8,258 bases of DNA from positions 1 through 8,258 of the forward strand of contig JALQUE010000230.1 in assembly GCA_023260815.1 (NCBI GenBank). The letters run 5' to 3'. Below the pieces are notes generated by a model. The model was given only the letters and a program-made list of their open reading frames with translations, had not been told where the DNA came from and did no database searches. This stretch comes from Roseovarius sp. Its GTDB lineage: Bacteria; Pseudomonadota; Alphaproteobacteria; Rhodobacterales; Rhodobacteraceae. Positions 1 through 6,024 of this stretch are shown one piece after another. Position 1 is the first letter of the stretch; each line of letters begins with the position of its first letter. The position numbers were made by a program, and so were the translations under genes.

Positions 1-2
1 AG

Positions 3-320
3 CCAATCCTGACAATTCTGAACGAGCGCCCCGCAGCCTTCGCCGATGTTCCGACACACCGCGAAGTCGGCGCCGATTTCGATCCTCTGACGCGCTTCCG
101 CGGCTTTTACGTGAAGGCAGGAACAGCACCGGACCGTGTGGAATACCTCGAGAATGTCTGCAAGGCGGGCTTCGCTAACGAGGGTTATGCGGCGTTCAAT
201 GAATCCAAGTTCATGAACCTCATCGACAGCTATCGGGACAGCGAAGGCTCCAAGGAGCTTATCGCCAAAACTATCGACAGCTATCAAACGATCTACAAGG
301 AAATCGGCCTGATCCAGTAA
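3..320 (+). CDS. tctC: TctC-family periplasmic substrate-binding protein, C-terminal part
   Basis: The frame is open from the left edge to a TAA at 318-320 and gives about 105 residues, the last third of a roughly 320-residue protein. TctC proteins are periplasmic receptors of tripartite tricarboxylate transporters; they capture a carboxylate or related solute and hand it to TctA/TctB. Visible evidence is the family-typical stretch near the start (ERPAAFADVPTHREVG, the usual FPDVPT-E-G motif), then 'RGFYVKAGTAPDRVEYLE', matching the usual 'G-(F/L)-x-V-P-x-GTP-x-x-x-V-x-x-L' segment, and a helical C-terminus. The tctB and tctA genes directly downstream confirm the assignment. The start, signal peptide and most of the binding pocket lie outside the window, so the substrate cannot be inferred. 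An internal ATG at 111 is not the real start, because the conserved family sequence continues upstream of it. Confidence 0.88.
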   Translation, partial: PILTILNERPAAFADVPTHREVGADFDPLTRFRGFYVKAGTAPDRVEYLENVCKAGFANEGYAAFNESKFMNLIDSYRDSEGSKELIAKTIDSYQTIYKEIGLIQ

Positions 321-332
321 GGCAGACGCGTG

Positions 333-372
333 GGTGTGCCGGCCCGGAGTGTTCAACACACCGTGCCGGCAC
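333..372 (+). repeat. GC-rich inverted repeat (intercistronic hairpin) between tctC and tctB
   Basis: GTGCCGGC at 336-343 is the exact reverse complement of GCCGGCAC at 365-372, giving an 8 bp stem with a 21 nt loop. A competing 6 bp pairing exists (GGTGTG 333-338 with CACACC 357-362). No T-tract follows, so a strong intrinsic terminator is unlikely. A stem at the 3' end of a binding-protein gene often stabilises that part of the transcript, so the receptor is made in excess of the membrane subunits; this role is inferred here. Confidence 0.5.
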
Positions 373-413
373 CGACGTTCGATATCAGAGGTTTGCCCGG
401 GAGAAAAAACCAG

Positions 414-986
414 ATGAGTCAGTCAGACCAAGCCGCCCATGCAGAGAATATATCGTCGCGCTACATCCGTTATCTGATGGAATGGTGCTTTTGGGCAGTG
501 CTGATCGGAATCTACTATCAGCAAACCACCTATTTTGAGAACCACATCGAAAACTACGATTTCGGCGCTGCCGGCTGGCCCCGCGTCATCGCCATCGCCG
601 CCCTCTTGGGCGCGACATTCCAGCTTTTATTACAAGTGCATACCTTGCGCTCAGGATTGCCGTTTGAGGAAACAGAACGGATCAACTTCAGGATCCCTGC
701 GCGTGACTGGATACATCGTATTGCAATCTTCTGTTGGCCCTTCGTGTTTTTGTATTTCACGCCACGTATCGGGGCTTACGTTTCGCTGCCTCTCTTTATT
801 TTCGGCCTTCTGTTGCTGCTCGGCGTCCGCCGGCTGAAACCTCTCGTGCTGGTCGTGGCTGTCGTCTACGGGCTGATGCTGATTATCTTCACCCGATACT
901 TCTATGTCGCCCTGCCCGTCGGCGCCGAGGGGCTTTTCTATAACATCAACATTGCGATCATCGAGTTCGCGCGCATAGGAAGATAA
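414..986 (+). CDS. tctB: TctB-family small membrane subunit of a TTT transporter
   Basis: Predicted product of 190 residues, the usual size for TctB (DUF1468), the small four-helix membrane subunit that partners TctA in the inner membrane. Hydrophobic segments are visible at about residues 18-36, 49-73, 100-120 and 122-165 (the last probably two helices). The segment 'FGAAGWPRVIAIAALLGA' matches the conserved family entry to helix 2, usually 'GPAxFPxxxa'. The start at 414 is preferred because GGGAG at 399-403 lies 10 nt upstream. The frame also opens at a GTG at 330, but that would add 28 non-hydrophobic residues, has no ribosome site and falls within the intercistronic hairpin. The stop lies 4 nt before the tctA start, indicating coupled expression. 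The exact role of TctB in transport is poorly defined for the family. Confidence 0.88.
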   Translation: MSQSDQAAHAENISSRYIRYLMEWCFWAVLIGIYYQQTTYFENHIENYDFGAAGWPRVIAIAALLGATFQLLLQVHTLRSGLPFEETERINFRIPARDWIHRIAIFCWPFVFLYFTPRIGAYVSLPLFIFGLLLLLGVRRLKPLVLVVAVVYGLMLIIFTRYFYVALPVGAEGLFYNINIAIIEFARIGR

Positions 987-990
987 TCTG

Positions 991-2517
991 ATGCTGGAGC
1001 AGTTCATTCAGGGCACCCTCACGCTCTTTGGCAGCGGCACCTCGGTGATGATATTTTTCATGGGACTGATCGGGGGCATGCTGTTTGGAGCCATTCCAGG
1101 CGTCAACATGCTGACCTTGGGTGCGGTGCTTTTGCCCTTTACCGTCGCGATGAGCCCTGACAATGCGGTCATGCTCTTTTCGGTAATCTACTGCGCGGGG
1201 GTGTTCGGGGGCGCTATAACCGCGATCCTCTTCAATATCCCCGGGGCACCGGAGAACGCGCCGACCTGCCTTGATGGCTACCCGATGACTCTCAATGGGC
1301 AATCCGGCAAGGCCATAGGCGCGGCTGTGAGTTGCTCGGCAATTGGTGGCACGGCCTCGGCGGTGGTGATGATGCTCTTCACGGGTGTCGTGGCCTCCTT
1401 TGCCGTGCGTGCTTTCGGCCCCCCCGAGATTTTCGCGCTCATCATCTTCGGCCTCACGGTTTCGGCCTCAATCGGCGCCAAGACGTTGTGGAAGGGGTGG
1501 CTCTCGGTTTTCGCAGGGTTGATGATCGCCGCAATCGGGACCGATCCGATCGGGGGCACTCCCCGGTTCAGCAACGGCAACATCCTCGGAATGGAGTATC
1601 AGTCCTACTACCTCTCCGCCGGAGTGCATTTCATCCCGATGATCCTCGGCTTCTTTGCCGTCTCCGAAGTCCTGGGACAAGCAATCGCCATTTCCAAGGG
1701 CGAGCGGAAACGTCCCAAAGTGAATATCGAGTTTCCCACAATCGCCGAGTTCGTGGCAGTGCGATGGACGATCCTGCGCTCGACGCTGATTGGTATGTTT
1801 GCAGGTGTCTTGCCGGGTATCGGTGCCACGCTCGCAGCCTTTCTGGGCTACAGCCAGGCGCGGCAGTGGTCGAAAAACCGGGCCAATTTCGGCAAGGGCG
1901 AGATGGAAGGCGTCGTCGCCTCGGAAACGGCCAACAACGCGGCAACCGGTGCGGCCATGATCCCGCTTCTGGCGCTTGGCCTACCGGGCGGGGCACTGAC
2001 GGCCATGATCATGGGCATCTTCCAGATTCACGGCATGGAACCGGGGCCGCTGATATTCATCACCTCGGGTGATCTTGTTTGGGTCACTTTCGCAGCGATG
2101 TTCTGGGCCAATATTCTGATCATTTTCCTGGGCTGGCTGCAGACCAAGACGGTCGTTCACATCCTGCGGGTGCCCTTCCGCTGGCTGGCGCCCGGAATTC
2201 TCGTGCTGGCGATCATCGGGTCCTACGCGCTGCGCAATCTTTTCATCGATGTTTGGGTGATGTTCCTTGCTGGGGTGATTGGCTACATGCTTCGCACGAC
2301 CGGTTATTCGGCTGCAGGCGTGGTTCTGGGCCTCATACTCGGCAGCATCGGTGAATCGGCCTTCGCCAAGTCGATGCAGCTTCTTGATTACGATGTTCTG
2401 GAATTCTTCCAGCGCCCGATTGCGGCAACCCTTCTGATCTTGTCGGTCGTAATGCTCGTGGTCAGCCTCGTTGGCGAGTGGCGGCAAGGGCGCAAGTCTG
2501 CACCCATTGAGATGTGA
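991..2517 (+). CDS. tctA: TctA-family large membrane subunit of a TTT transporter
   Basis: A 508-residue polytopic inner-membrane protein, full length for TctA (about 500 residues, 10-12 helices), which forms the translocation path of this secondary, ion-driven, binding-protein-dependent transporter. The diagnostic repeated glycine/proline motifs are present: GAIPGVN at residues 33-39, GVLPGIG inside residues 268-291, and 'ETANNAATGAAMIPLLALG' from residue 312, followed by LPGG and later HGMEPGP. These correspond to the family's 'E-x-x-NNA-x-x-G-x-x-I-P-x-L-x-LGIPG' signature. AGGA at 977-980, 10 nt upstream, supports the ATG at 991. It lies 4 nt after tctB and is the last gene of the plus-strand operon; no clear terminator follows. 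Substrate is unknown: members serve citrate, other di- and tricarboxylates, terephthalate and more. Confidence 0.95.
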   Translation: MLEQFIQGTLTLFGSGTSVMIFFMGLIGGMLFGAIPGVNMLTLGAVLLPFTVAMSPDNAVMLFSVIYCAGVFGGAITAILFNIPGAPENAPTCLDGYPMTLNGQSGKAIGAAVSCSAIGGTASAVVMMLFTGVVASFAVRAFGPPEIFALIIFGLTVSASIGAKTLWKGWLSVFAGLMIAAIGTDPIGGTPRFSNGNILGMEYQSYYLSAGVHFIPMILGFFAVSEVLGQAIAISKGERKRPKVNIEFPTIAEFVAVRWTILRSTLIGMFAGVLPGIGATLAAFLGYSQARQWSKNRANFGKGEMEGVVASETANNAATGAAMIPLLALGLPGGALTAMIMGIFQIHGMEPGPLIFITSGDLVWVTFAAMFWANILIIFLGWLQTKTVVHILRVPFRWLAPGILVLAIIGSYALRNLFIDVWVMFLAGVIGYMLRTTGYSAAGVVLGLILGSIGESAFAKSMQLLDYDVLEFFQRPIAATLLILSVVMLVVSLVGEWRQGRKSAPIEM

Positions 2518-2658
2518 GGCTAGATAACGCAATTTTGGGTTACATCATAAGGTCGCAGGTCGCGCGGTGTGACAATCAGCATCGCAATACTGTCGATGCG
2601 GCTACGCCCAAGTCGTGGTGAGCTAATCGGAGGACTGGCGGCGGATGTTAAACGGAGG

Positions 2659-2793
2659 TTAACAGTCGCCGCCCATGATCTCGACCAAGGCATGCGCCGC
2701 AGTGTCGCCGACCACCTGCTCCAAAGTAAGGAAGCGGATAAGCCGGGTCGCACTCGAGGGCGCGCGCGAGGCCTGAAACCGGATCCATTTGTG
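2659..2793 (-). pseudogene. Possible remnant of an unidentified gene (C-terminal 44 codons)
   Basis: Read on the minus strand from 2793 to a TAA at 2659-2661, this frame encodes 44 residues ending in 'TLEQVVGDTAAHALVEIMGG' plus DC. The composition is protein-like: an amphipathic helix rich in Leu, Val and Ala, and third-position GC. It has no start codon with a ribosome site and is preceded in frame by a TGA at 2794-2796. Beyond that stop the same frame continues for about 36 more residues to a TAG. It could be the tail of a decayed gene or a chance frame. The helix loosely recalls small phage or DNA-binding proteins, but I do not assign a family. Confidence 0.2.
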
Positions 2794-2813
2794 TCACTGT
2801 GCAGCGCATTCGC

Positions 2814-2836
2814 TGTCTATTTTCTGAATAGCGACA
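2814..2836. repeat. Bulged inverted repeat
   Basis: TGTCTATT (2814-2821), loop TTCTG, then AATAG-cg-ACA (2827-2836) can form an 8 bp stem with a 2 nt bulge. It is not followed by a T-run on either strand, so it is at best a weak transcript-end or structural element. It may be chance. Confidence 0.2.
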
Positions 2837-3116
2837 CTCAGATGGGGAACAGCAGAAAGGTACGCCACCCGACGGAAGCCAAAGCGGCATCTATTGGGAG
2901 CACCAGGCTAGCGTTTAACAAAGTGCGTCGGATTGCGGCTGAGGTGAGTCGCGCATGGATCGTGTGGCCCCCTCGAGCCTCATTGAAAATAAACCGTTTT
3001 CTGGTTCCTTCGGTCCGTCTGATCCACGCTTTTGGATGTCAGGGCATTCCAGCTTTGGGCGTCGGCGCCGTCTTGAAGAGCGGGTTATGAAACTGCCTGC
3101 ATTTGGGCGCGTCGCG

Positions 3117-3671
3117 TCAAATCGGTTCTGCAACCTGCGGCTCTGACGGTGCGTCTGGTGACGATGTCACGCTGTCCACCCACGCCCGCAAGGCTGCGGG
3201 TTCGGGCGGCAACTGGATGGCCGTGCCACCTGCGAAACGTTCGAAAGCGTCACGGTTCAGAGAATTGAGGCCGACAAGGACAGGCACCCCCATCGCAACC
3301 GCCTCGGCGATCACGTCGCGAAATCCCCGCCCGTCTGCCTCGTGCTTGCCGAACTTGTTGACGATCAGCAGATCGGCGCCAGCGGACAGTCTCTCTGCGA
3401 CCAGACCCACCGCCGTCTCAAGGGCGTCCGGGTCAAGTCGGCAACCGCGTGCCGAGGGTCCGAGATCCTGACTGATGCGCAGAACAGGGTCATCCGGAAG
3501 CACACGCACATTCATGTCACAAGGACCGGCTGTGCCGTGTCCGGGATTGACCGTGTTGATCTGCACAGTGCCGCAGCACCGGATGCCGAGGGCGGCAAGG
3601 TCTGTCGCCAGAGATGCAAGCACCAGATCCGTATTGCCGCGCCCCGGCGCCATTGTGTAAGCAAGGTTCAT
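3117..3671 (-). CDS. DUF2478 protein, putative molybdenum-linked nucleotide-binding protein
   Basis: A 184-residue cytosolic protein matching DUF2478, a family often encoded beside molybdate transport or molybdenum cofactor genes and thought to be related to NTP-binding proteins; no reaction is established. The hallmark is 'ADLLIVNKFGKHEADGRGFR', followed by a 'GVPVLVGLN' strand and an 'FERFAGG' segment, preceded by 'GCRLDPDALE'. The N-terminal 'YTMAPGRGNTD' sits where a phosphate-binding loop would be expected but is not a canonical Walker A. The start at 3671 is chosen because GAGG (3681-3684), overlapping the moeA stop, lies 9 nt upstream. An ATG at 3680 is too close to it, and longer in-frame starts would run into moeA. 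It is the last gene of the nar transcript, 11 nt after moeA, which suggests a role in molybdenum handling for nitrate reductase (inference). Confidence 0.8.
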   Translation of the reverse strand: MNLAYTMAPGRGNTDLVLASLATDLAALGIRCCGTVQINTVNPGHGTAGPCDMNVRVLPDDPVLRISQDLGPSARGCRLDPDALETAVGLVAERLSAGADLLIVNKFGKHEADGRGFRDVIAEAVAMGVPVLVGLNSLNRDAFERFAGGTAIQLPPEPAALRAWVDSVTSSPDAPSEPQVAEPI

Positions 3672-3682
3672 GTGATGCATCC

Positions 3683-4969
3683 TCAGTCTGGATAGAAGGG
3701 TTGGAATTCGACAAGCGCGCCGGCAGGCAGGCTTTCGGTATCGGAGGAAAGGAAAATCAGACCATCCATCTGCGGCAGGCATCCCACGCGCCCGGAATGG
3801 ATGGACTGTGCAAAGGAAACGACCTCGCGGCCATGTGCGTCAAACCCGGTCAGCGCAGCGGGTCTGAGTTCGCAGCGTCCCGGTTTGCGCTGAATGGGGG
3901 CGGTGATGACAACATGGCGCCGGGCCGGTGCCCGCGCCGTTTCACCAAGCAGCCTCTGGATCAAAGCGCCCCCGAAAACCTGCCATGTGACATAGGCAGA
4001 AAGTGGATTGCCCGGCAGGCCCAGCCAAAACGTGGACCCAAGGCGCCCTACAGAGACCGGCTTGCCCGGCTTGATCGCGACGCCGCTGAACAGGGTTTCG
4101 CCACCCAATTCAGAAAACACGGGTTTCACATGGTCCTCTTCCCCAACAGAAATTCCGCCGGTGGTGATCACAAGATCGGCCTGCCCCGCCAGTTCCCCAA
4201 GTTGCCGGGCCAGGCCAATGGGATTATCGGCACCATGGGCGCTTGCGACGATGTTGACGCCAAGCGCCCCAAGGGCTGCCGTCAGCATGGGCGTGTTCAC
4301 ATCCCAGATTTGCGCGGCATCTCGCGCCGCGCCTGCTTTTCGCACCTCGTCGCCCGTCACAAGCAGCGCCACACGCAGGCGCGGGCGAACGCGCACGACC
4401 CCGGCACCCGCCGCGGCACAGGCGGCGATGTCTCGGGGTCCAAGTCTGCGCCCCCTTTCCAGGATGGTCTCGCCCTGCGCCATGTCACTGCCGGCCCGCC
4501 GGATATTCACGCCGGGCACCGGTCTGCGGCGCAGATGAATGACATCGCCAATACGCGTGACATCTTCCTGCCTGACCACGGCATCCGCGCCCTCGGGGAT
4601 CGGTGCGCCGGTAAAGATACGGGCGGCGGCGGCGGCGGTGGCGCCAAGCGCGGCGGTCGCGTGTTGCCCCGCAGGCACCCGCGCCACGACATTCAGCGCC
4701 CATGGCCCCGGTCCGCTCAGGGCTGGGGTGGCCACGGCATAGCCATCCATCGCCGCATTGTCGAACGCCGGCACCAACGCCCGCGACCGCACCGGATGGG
4801 CGAGGATACGGCCAAGCGCCTCGCAAAGCGACACGGCTTCGGTTCTGCCCACGGGCGTGACATGCGCGGCGATGCGGGCAAGCCCGTCGTCGATGCTGCT
4901 GAGGGTGTCCAGCATGTCCTGCCCGTCGCAGCCGCATCCCGGTGATGCGATTGGCTGATGGATCGTCAT
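3683..4969 (-). CDS. moeA: Molybdopterin molybdenumtransferase MoeA
   Basis: 428 residues, close to the usual 400-420 for MoeA, the cytosolic enzyme that inserts molybdate into adenylylated molybdopterin to complete the cofactor. Signature motifs appear in order: PAFDNAAMDGYAV (67-79), IFTGAPIPEGADAVVRQED (118-136), NIRRAGSD (155-162), TGDE (205-208), TTGGISVGEEDH (269-280), AIKPGKP (298-304) and LPGNPLSA (318-325). These cover the split N-terminal domains, the MogA-like catalytic domain and the C-terminal beta-barrel, so it should be active. The ATG at 4969 overlaps the stop of the preceding gene by 4 nt (ATGA), with AGGAG at 4978-4982, 8 nt upstream. The N-terminus carries a short leader with a CGC motif (Cys12, Cys14) before the usual start of homology. 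Placement in the nar operon suggests a copy devoted to nitrate reductase; whether a second moeA exists cannot be seen. Confidence 0.95.
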   Translation of the reverse strand: MTIHQPIASPGCGCDGQDMLDTLSSIDDGLARIAAHVTPVGRTEAVSLCEALGRILAHPVRSRALVPAFDNAAMDGYAVATPALSGPGPWALNVVARVPAGQHATAALGATAAAAARIFTGAPIPEGADAVVRQEDVTRIGDVIHLRRRPVPGVNIRRAGSDMAQGETILERGRRLGPRDIAACAAAGAGVVRVRPRLRVALLVTGDEVRKAGAARDAAQIWDVNTPMLTAALGALGVNIVASAHGADNPIGLARQLGELAGQADLVITTGGISVGEEDHVKPVFSELGGETLFSGVAIKPGKPVSVGRLGSTFWLGLPGNPLSAYVTWQVFGGALIQRLLGETARAPARRHVVITAPIQRKPGRCELRPAALTGFDAHGREVVSFAQSIHSGRVGCLPQMDGLIFLSSDTESLPAGALVEFQPFYPD

Positions 4970-5445
4970 TGTGCGGTCTCCTGTCTGAAATCTCTGGTCG
5001 GTGAATCATCGGTCTGAAAATGTCCGGGGCCGATGCTGCAATCGAGGTCGCGCAAGCGGCCATCCTTCAATCCATGGATCAGGTCGTCGGCACGCAGATC
5101 GGCGCCTTGCCGCCACGCGCGTTGCAAGATCGGCGTCTCGCAGACGCGCCGGACCCGTTCGATCACATTCAACTCGGCCAATCGGTCGCGCCGGGCCTCA
5201 GCGAATTCGAGGGCCGACAGCACGTTCATGTCCAAGGAGTGGACGATAGTCGCGACATTGCGATGCACGAACACTTCCCCCGGATCGAGGCCCGCCACCA
5301 CATTTGCCGGCACCCGGCTGTCGGAACAGCCGATCCAGAAGAATTCGGGCGCCTGAAGGGCCGCGAGACAGGTGAAATACTGTGGTTCTTCGGCATGATG
5401 GTGCTCCGACCATGCGCGCTTGCGGTCCAGGAGATCAGTCAACAT
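4966..5445 (-). CDS. Beta-carbonic anhydrase-like protein with internal deletion, probably catalytically inactive
   Basis: 159 residues, against about 200-220 for beta-carbonic anhydrases, which interconvert CO2 and bicarbonate at a zinc held by two Cys, one His and an Asp. The first part is a good match: WIGCSDSRVPA (37-47) with the Cys40 ligand and the Asp42/Arg44 pair, then GEVFVHRNVA (56-65) and 'DMNVLSALEFA' (72-82). The sequence then jumps to 'EARRDRLAELNVIERV', which in family members such as E. coli Can lies about 55 residues later. The missing block contains the GHYGCGG motif with the other two zinc ligands. The usual HGWxY near the C-terminus is also altered (ADDLIHGLKDG). The frame is intact; the start overlaps the hemerythrin gene by 11 nt and the stop overlaps moeA by 4 nt. 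No clear Shine-Dalgarno is seen, so translation may depend on coupling. It is either a relic kept in frame or a protein with a new role. Confidence 0.8.
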   Translation of the reverse strand: MLTDLLDRKRAWSEHHHAEEPQYFTCLAALQAPEFFWIGCSDSRVPANVVAGLDPGEVFVHRNVATIVHSLDMNVLSALEFAEARRDRLAELNVIERVRRVCETPILQRAWRQGADLRADDLIHGLKDGRLRDLDCSIGPGHFQTDDSPTRDFRQETAQ

Positions 5446-6004
5446 CGATCAAGTCCGGGTCTGGGGCCAGCCCACGCCGCGCTCTCATGTGGGCCGACAA
5501 AAGTTGCAGATCTGCCTGTGTCAGCCGGGCGCGGGCGATCGGCAGAAGGATGGCGTTCTCGGCAACCAAGTGGCGGCGCATATGCGCGGCGAATTGGGTC
5601 AGCATCGCACGCTCGGAGGCGGAGAGATCGGCGCCAGTGTCCAGGCATCCGGCAAGTGCGGCCCGCACATCGGGCAAAAGGCGGATCACCGCAAGCTGAT
5701 CGGCCTTGATCCGGTCAAGCGCATCTTCGATCGAATCCTCTGCCGTGCAGCGTTGCATGAGAAGCGGGAACAGATCTTCGGCCTCGTCGCGCAGATGCAC
5801 GTTCAGTTCCTCGTTGACAAAGCGCAGCACAGCAAGTGCCGCCCGCCTGTCTAGGGATATCGCCATGATCAGCCCGTCGATCACCGCGCATATCTGGCGT
5901 TCGCGCAGGTGATCTTCGCTGATGAACTCCAGAGGGCGGGCCAGCAAGTCAGCGCTTGCAGGGCATCCCCCGCGTCCCTGCCCTTCTGATTCCGTGTGGT
6001 CCAT
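5435..6004 (-). CDS. Hemerythrin HHE-domain protein
   Basis: A 189-residue, probably cytosolic helical protein. Hemerythrin-like proteins hold a non-heme di-iron site in a four-helix bundle and bind O2 or, in some bacterial members, respond to NO or deliver iron. Visible ligand candidates are His32 in 'FISEDHLRERQIC', His70-xxx-Glu74 in HLRDEAEDLFP, and His145-xxx-Glu149 in HLVAENAILLP. In the third helix, where a His is usual, the sequence reads 'KADQLAVIR' (Gln103), so one ligand may be missing. A Cys14 lies in a flexible GGCP segment near the N-terminus. The start at 6004 is supported by AAAGGGA at 6011-6017, 6 nt upstream; an ATG at 6106 would run into the preceding gene. It follows the parvulin by 20 nt. 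A role in sensing oxygen or NO, or in iron supply during nitrate respiration, is inferred from context only. Confidence 0.8.
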   Translation of the reverse strand: MDHTESEGQGRGGCPASADLLARPLEFISEDHLRERQICAVIDGLIMAISLDRRAALAVLRFVNEELNVHLRDEAEDLFPLLMQRCTAEDSIEDALDRIKADQLAVIRLLPDVRAALAGCLDTGADLSASERAMLTQFAAHMRRHLVAENAILLPIARARLTQADLQLLSAHMRARRGLAPDPDLIDVD

Positions 6005-6024
6005 GGCACGTCCCTTTGCATAAG

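Larger units (their letters stand above)
2518..3116. other. Convergent intergenic region, no convincing gene
   Basis: About 600 bases between the ends of the TTT operon (plus) and the nar operon (minus). Open frames exist on both strands (for example plus 2569-3090 and 2955-3146), but none resembles a family I know, none has a good ribosome site, and frames overlap freely as expected in GC-rich non-coding DNA. The stretch includes a 45-codon reverse fragment (2659-2793), a GTTAA-N7-TTAAC inverted repeat at 2647-2663 and a bulged hairpin at 2814-2836. No clear intrinsic terminator for either operon is visible; a weak candidate for the minus transcript is AACC/GGTT with a following TATTTT near 2990-3010. 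The size is unusually large for a convergent gap beside such a compact operon. Confidence 0.6.

Noticed and set aside
330..413. Longer N-terminus for TctB from a GTG at 330
   Set aside because: No ribosome site, overlap with the hairpin, and 28 extra residues lacking similarity to the family. The ATG at 414 has GGGAG upstream.
1981..2532. Minus-strand open frame of 183 codons
   Set aside because: Antisense to tctA, whose family motifs run through the same segment; highly polar translation without family resemblance.
2569..3090. Plus-strand open frame of 173 codons after tctA
   Set aside because: No recognisable domain, no convincing ribosome site, and atypical composition. Treated as a chance frame, although it cannot be fully excluded as an orphan gene.
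3614..4945. Plus-strand open frame of 443 codons
   Set aside because: It lies antisense to moeA, whose motifs are unmistakable. Its translation is rich in Arg, Gly, His and Pro with no family resemblance, as expected for an opposite-strand shadow in GC-rich DNA.
5435..5460. Possible FNR/NNR-like site (TTGAT...) on the minus strand near the carbonic anhydrase start
   Set aside because: Only one half-site is present and the second half does not match ATCAA at the correct spacing. The position inside an operon at a gene overlap also argues against a promoter.
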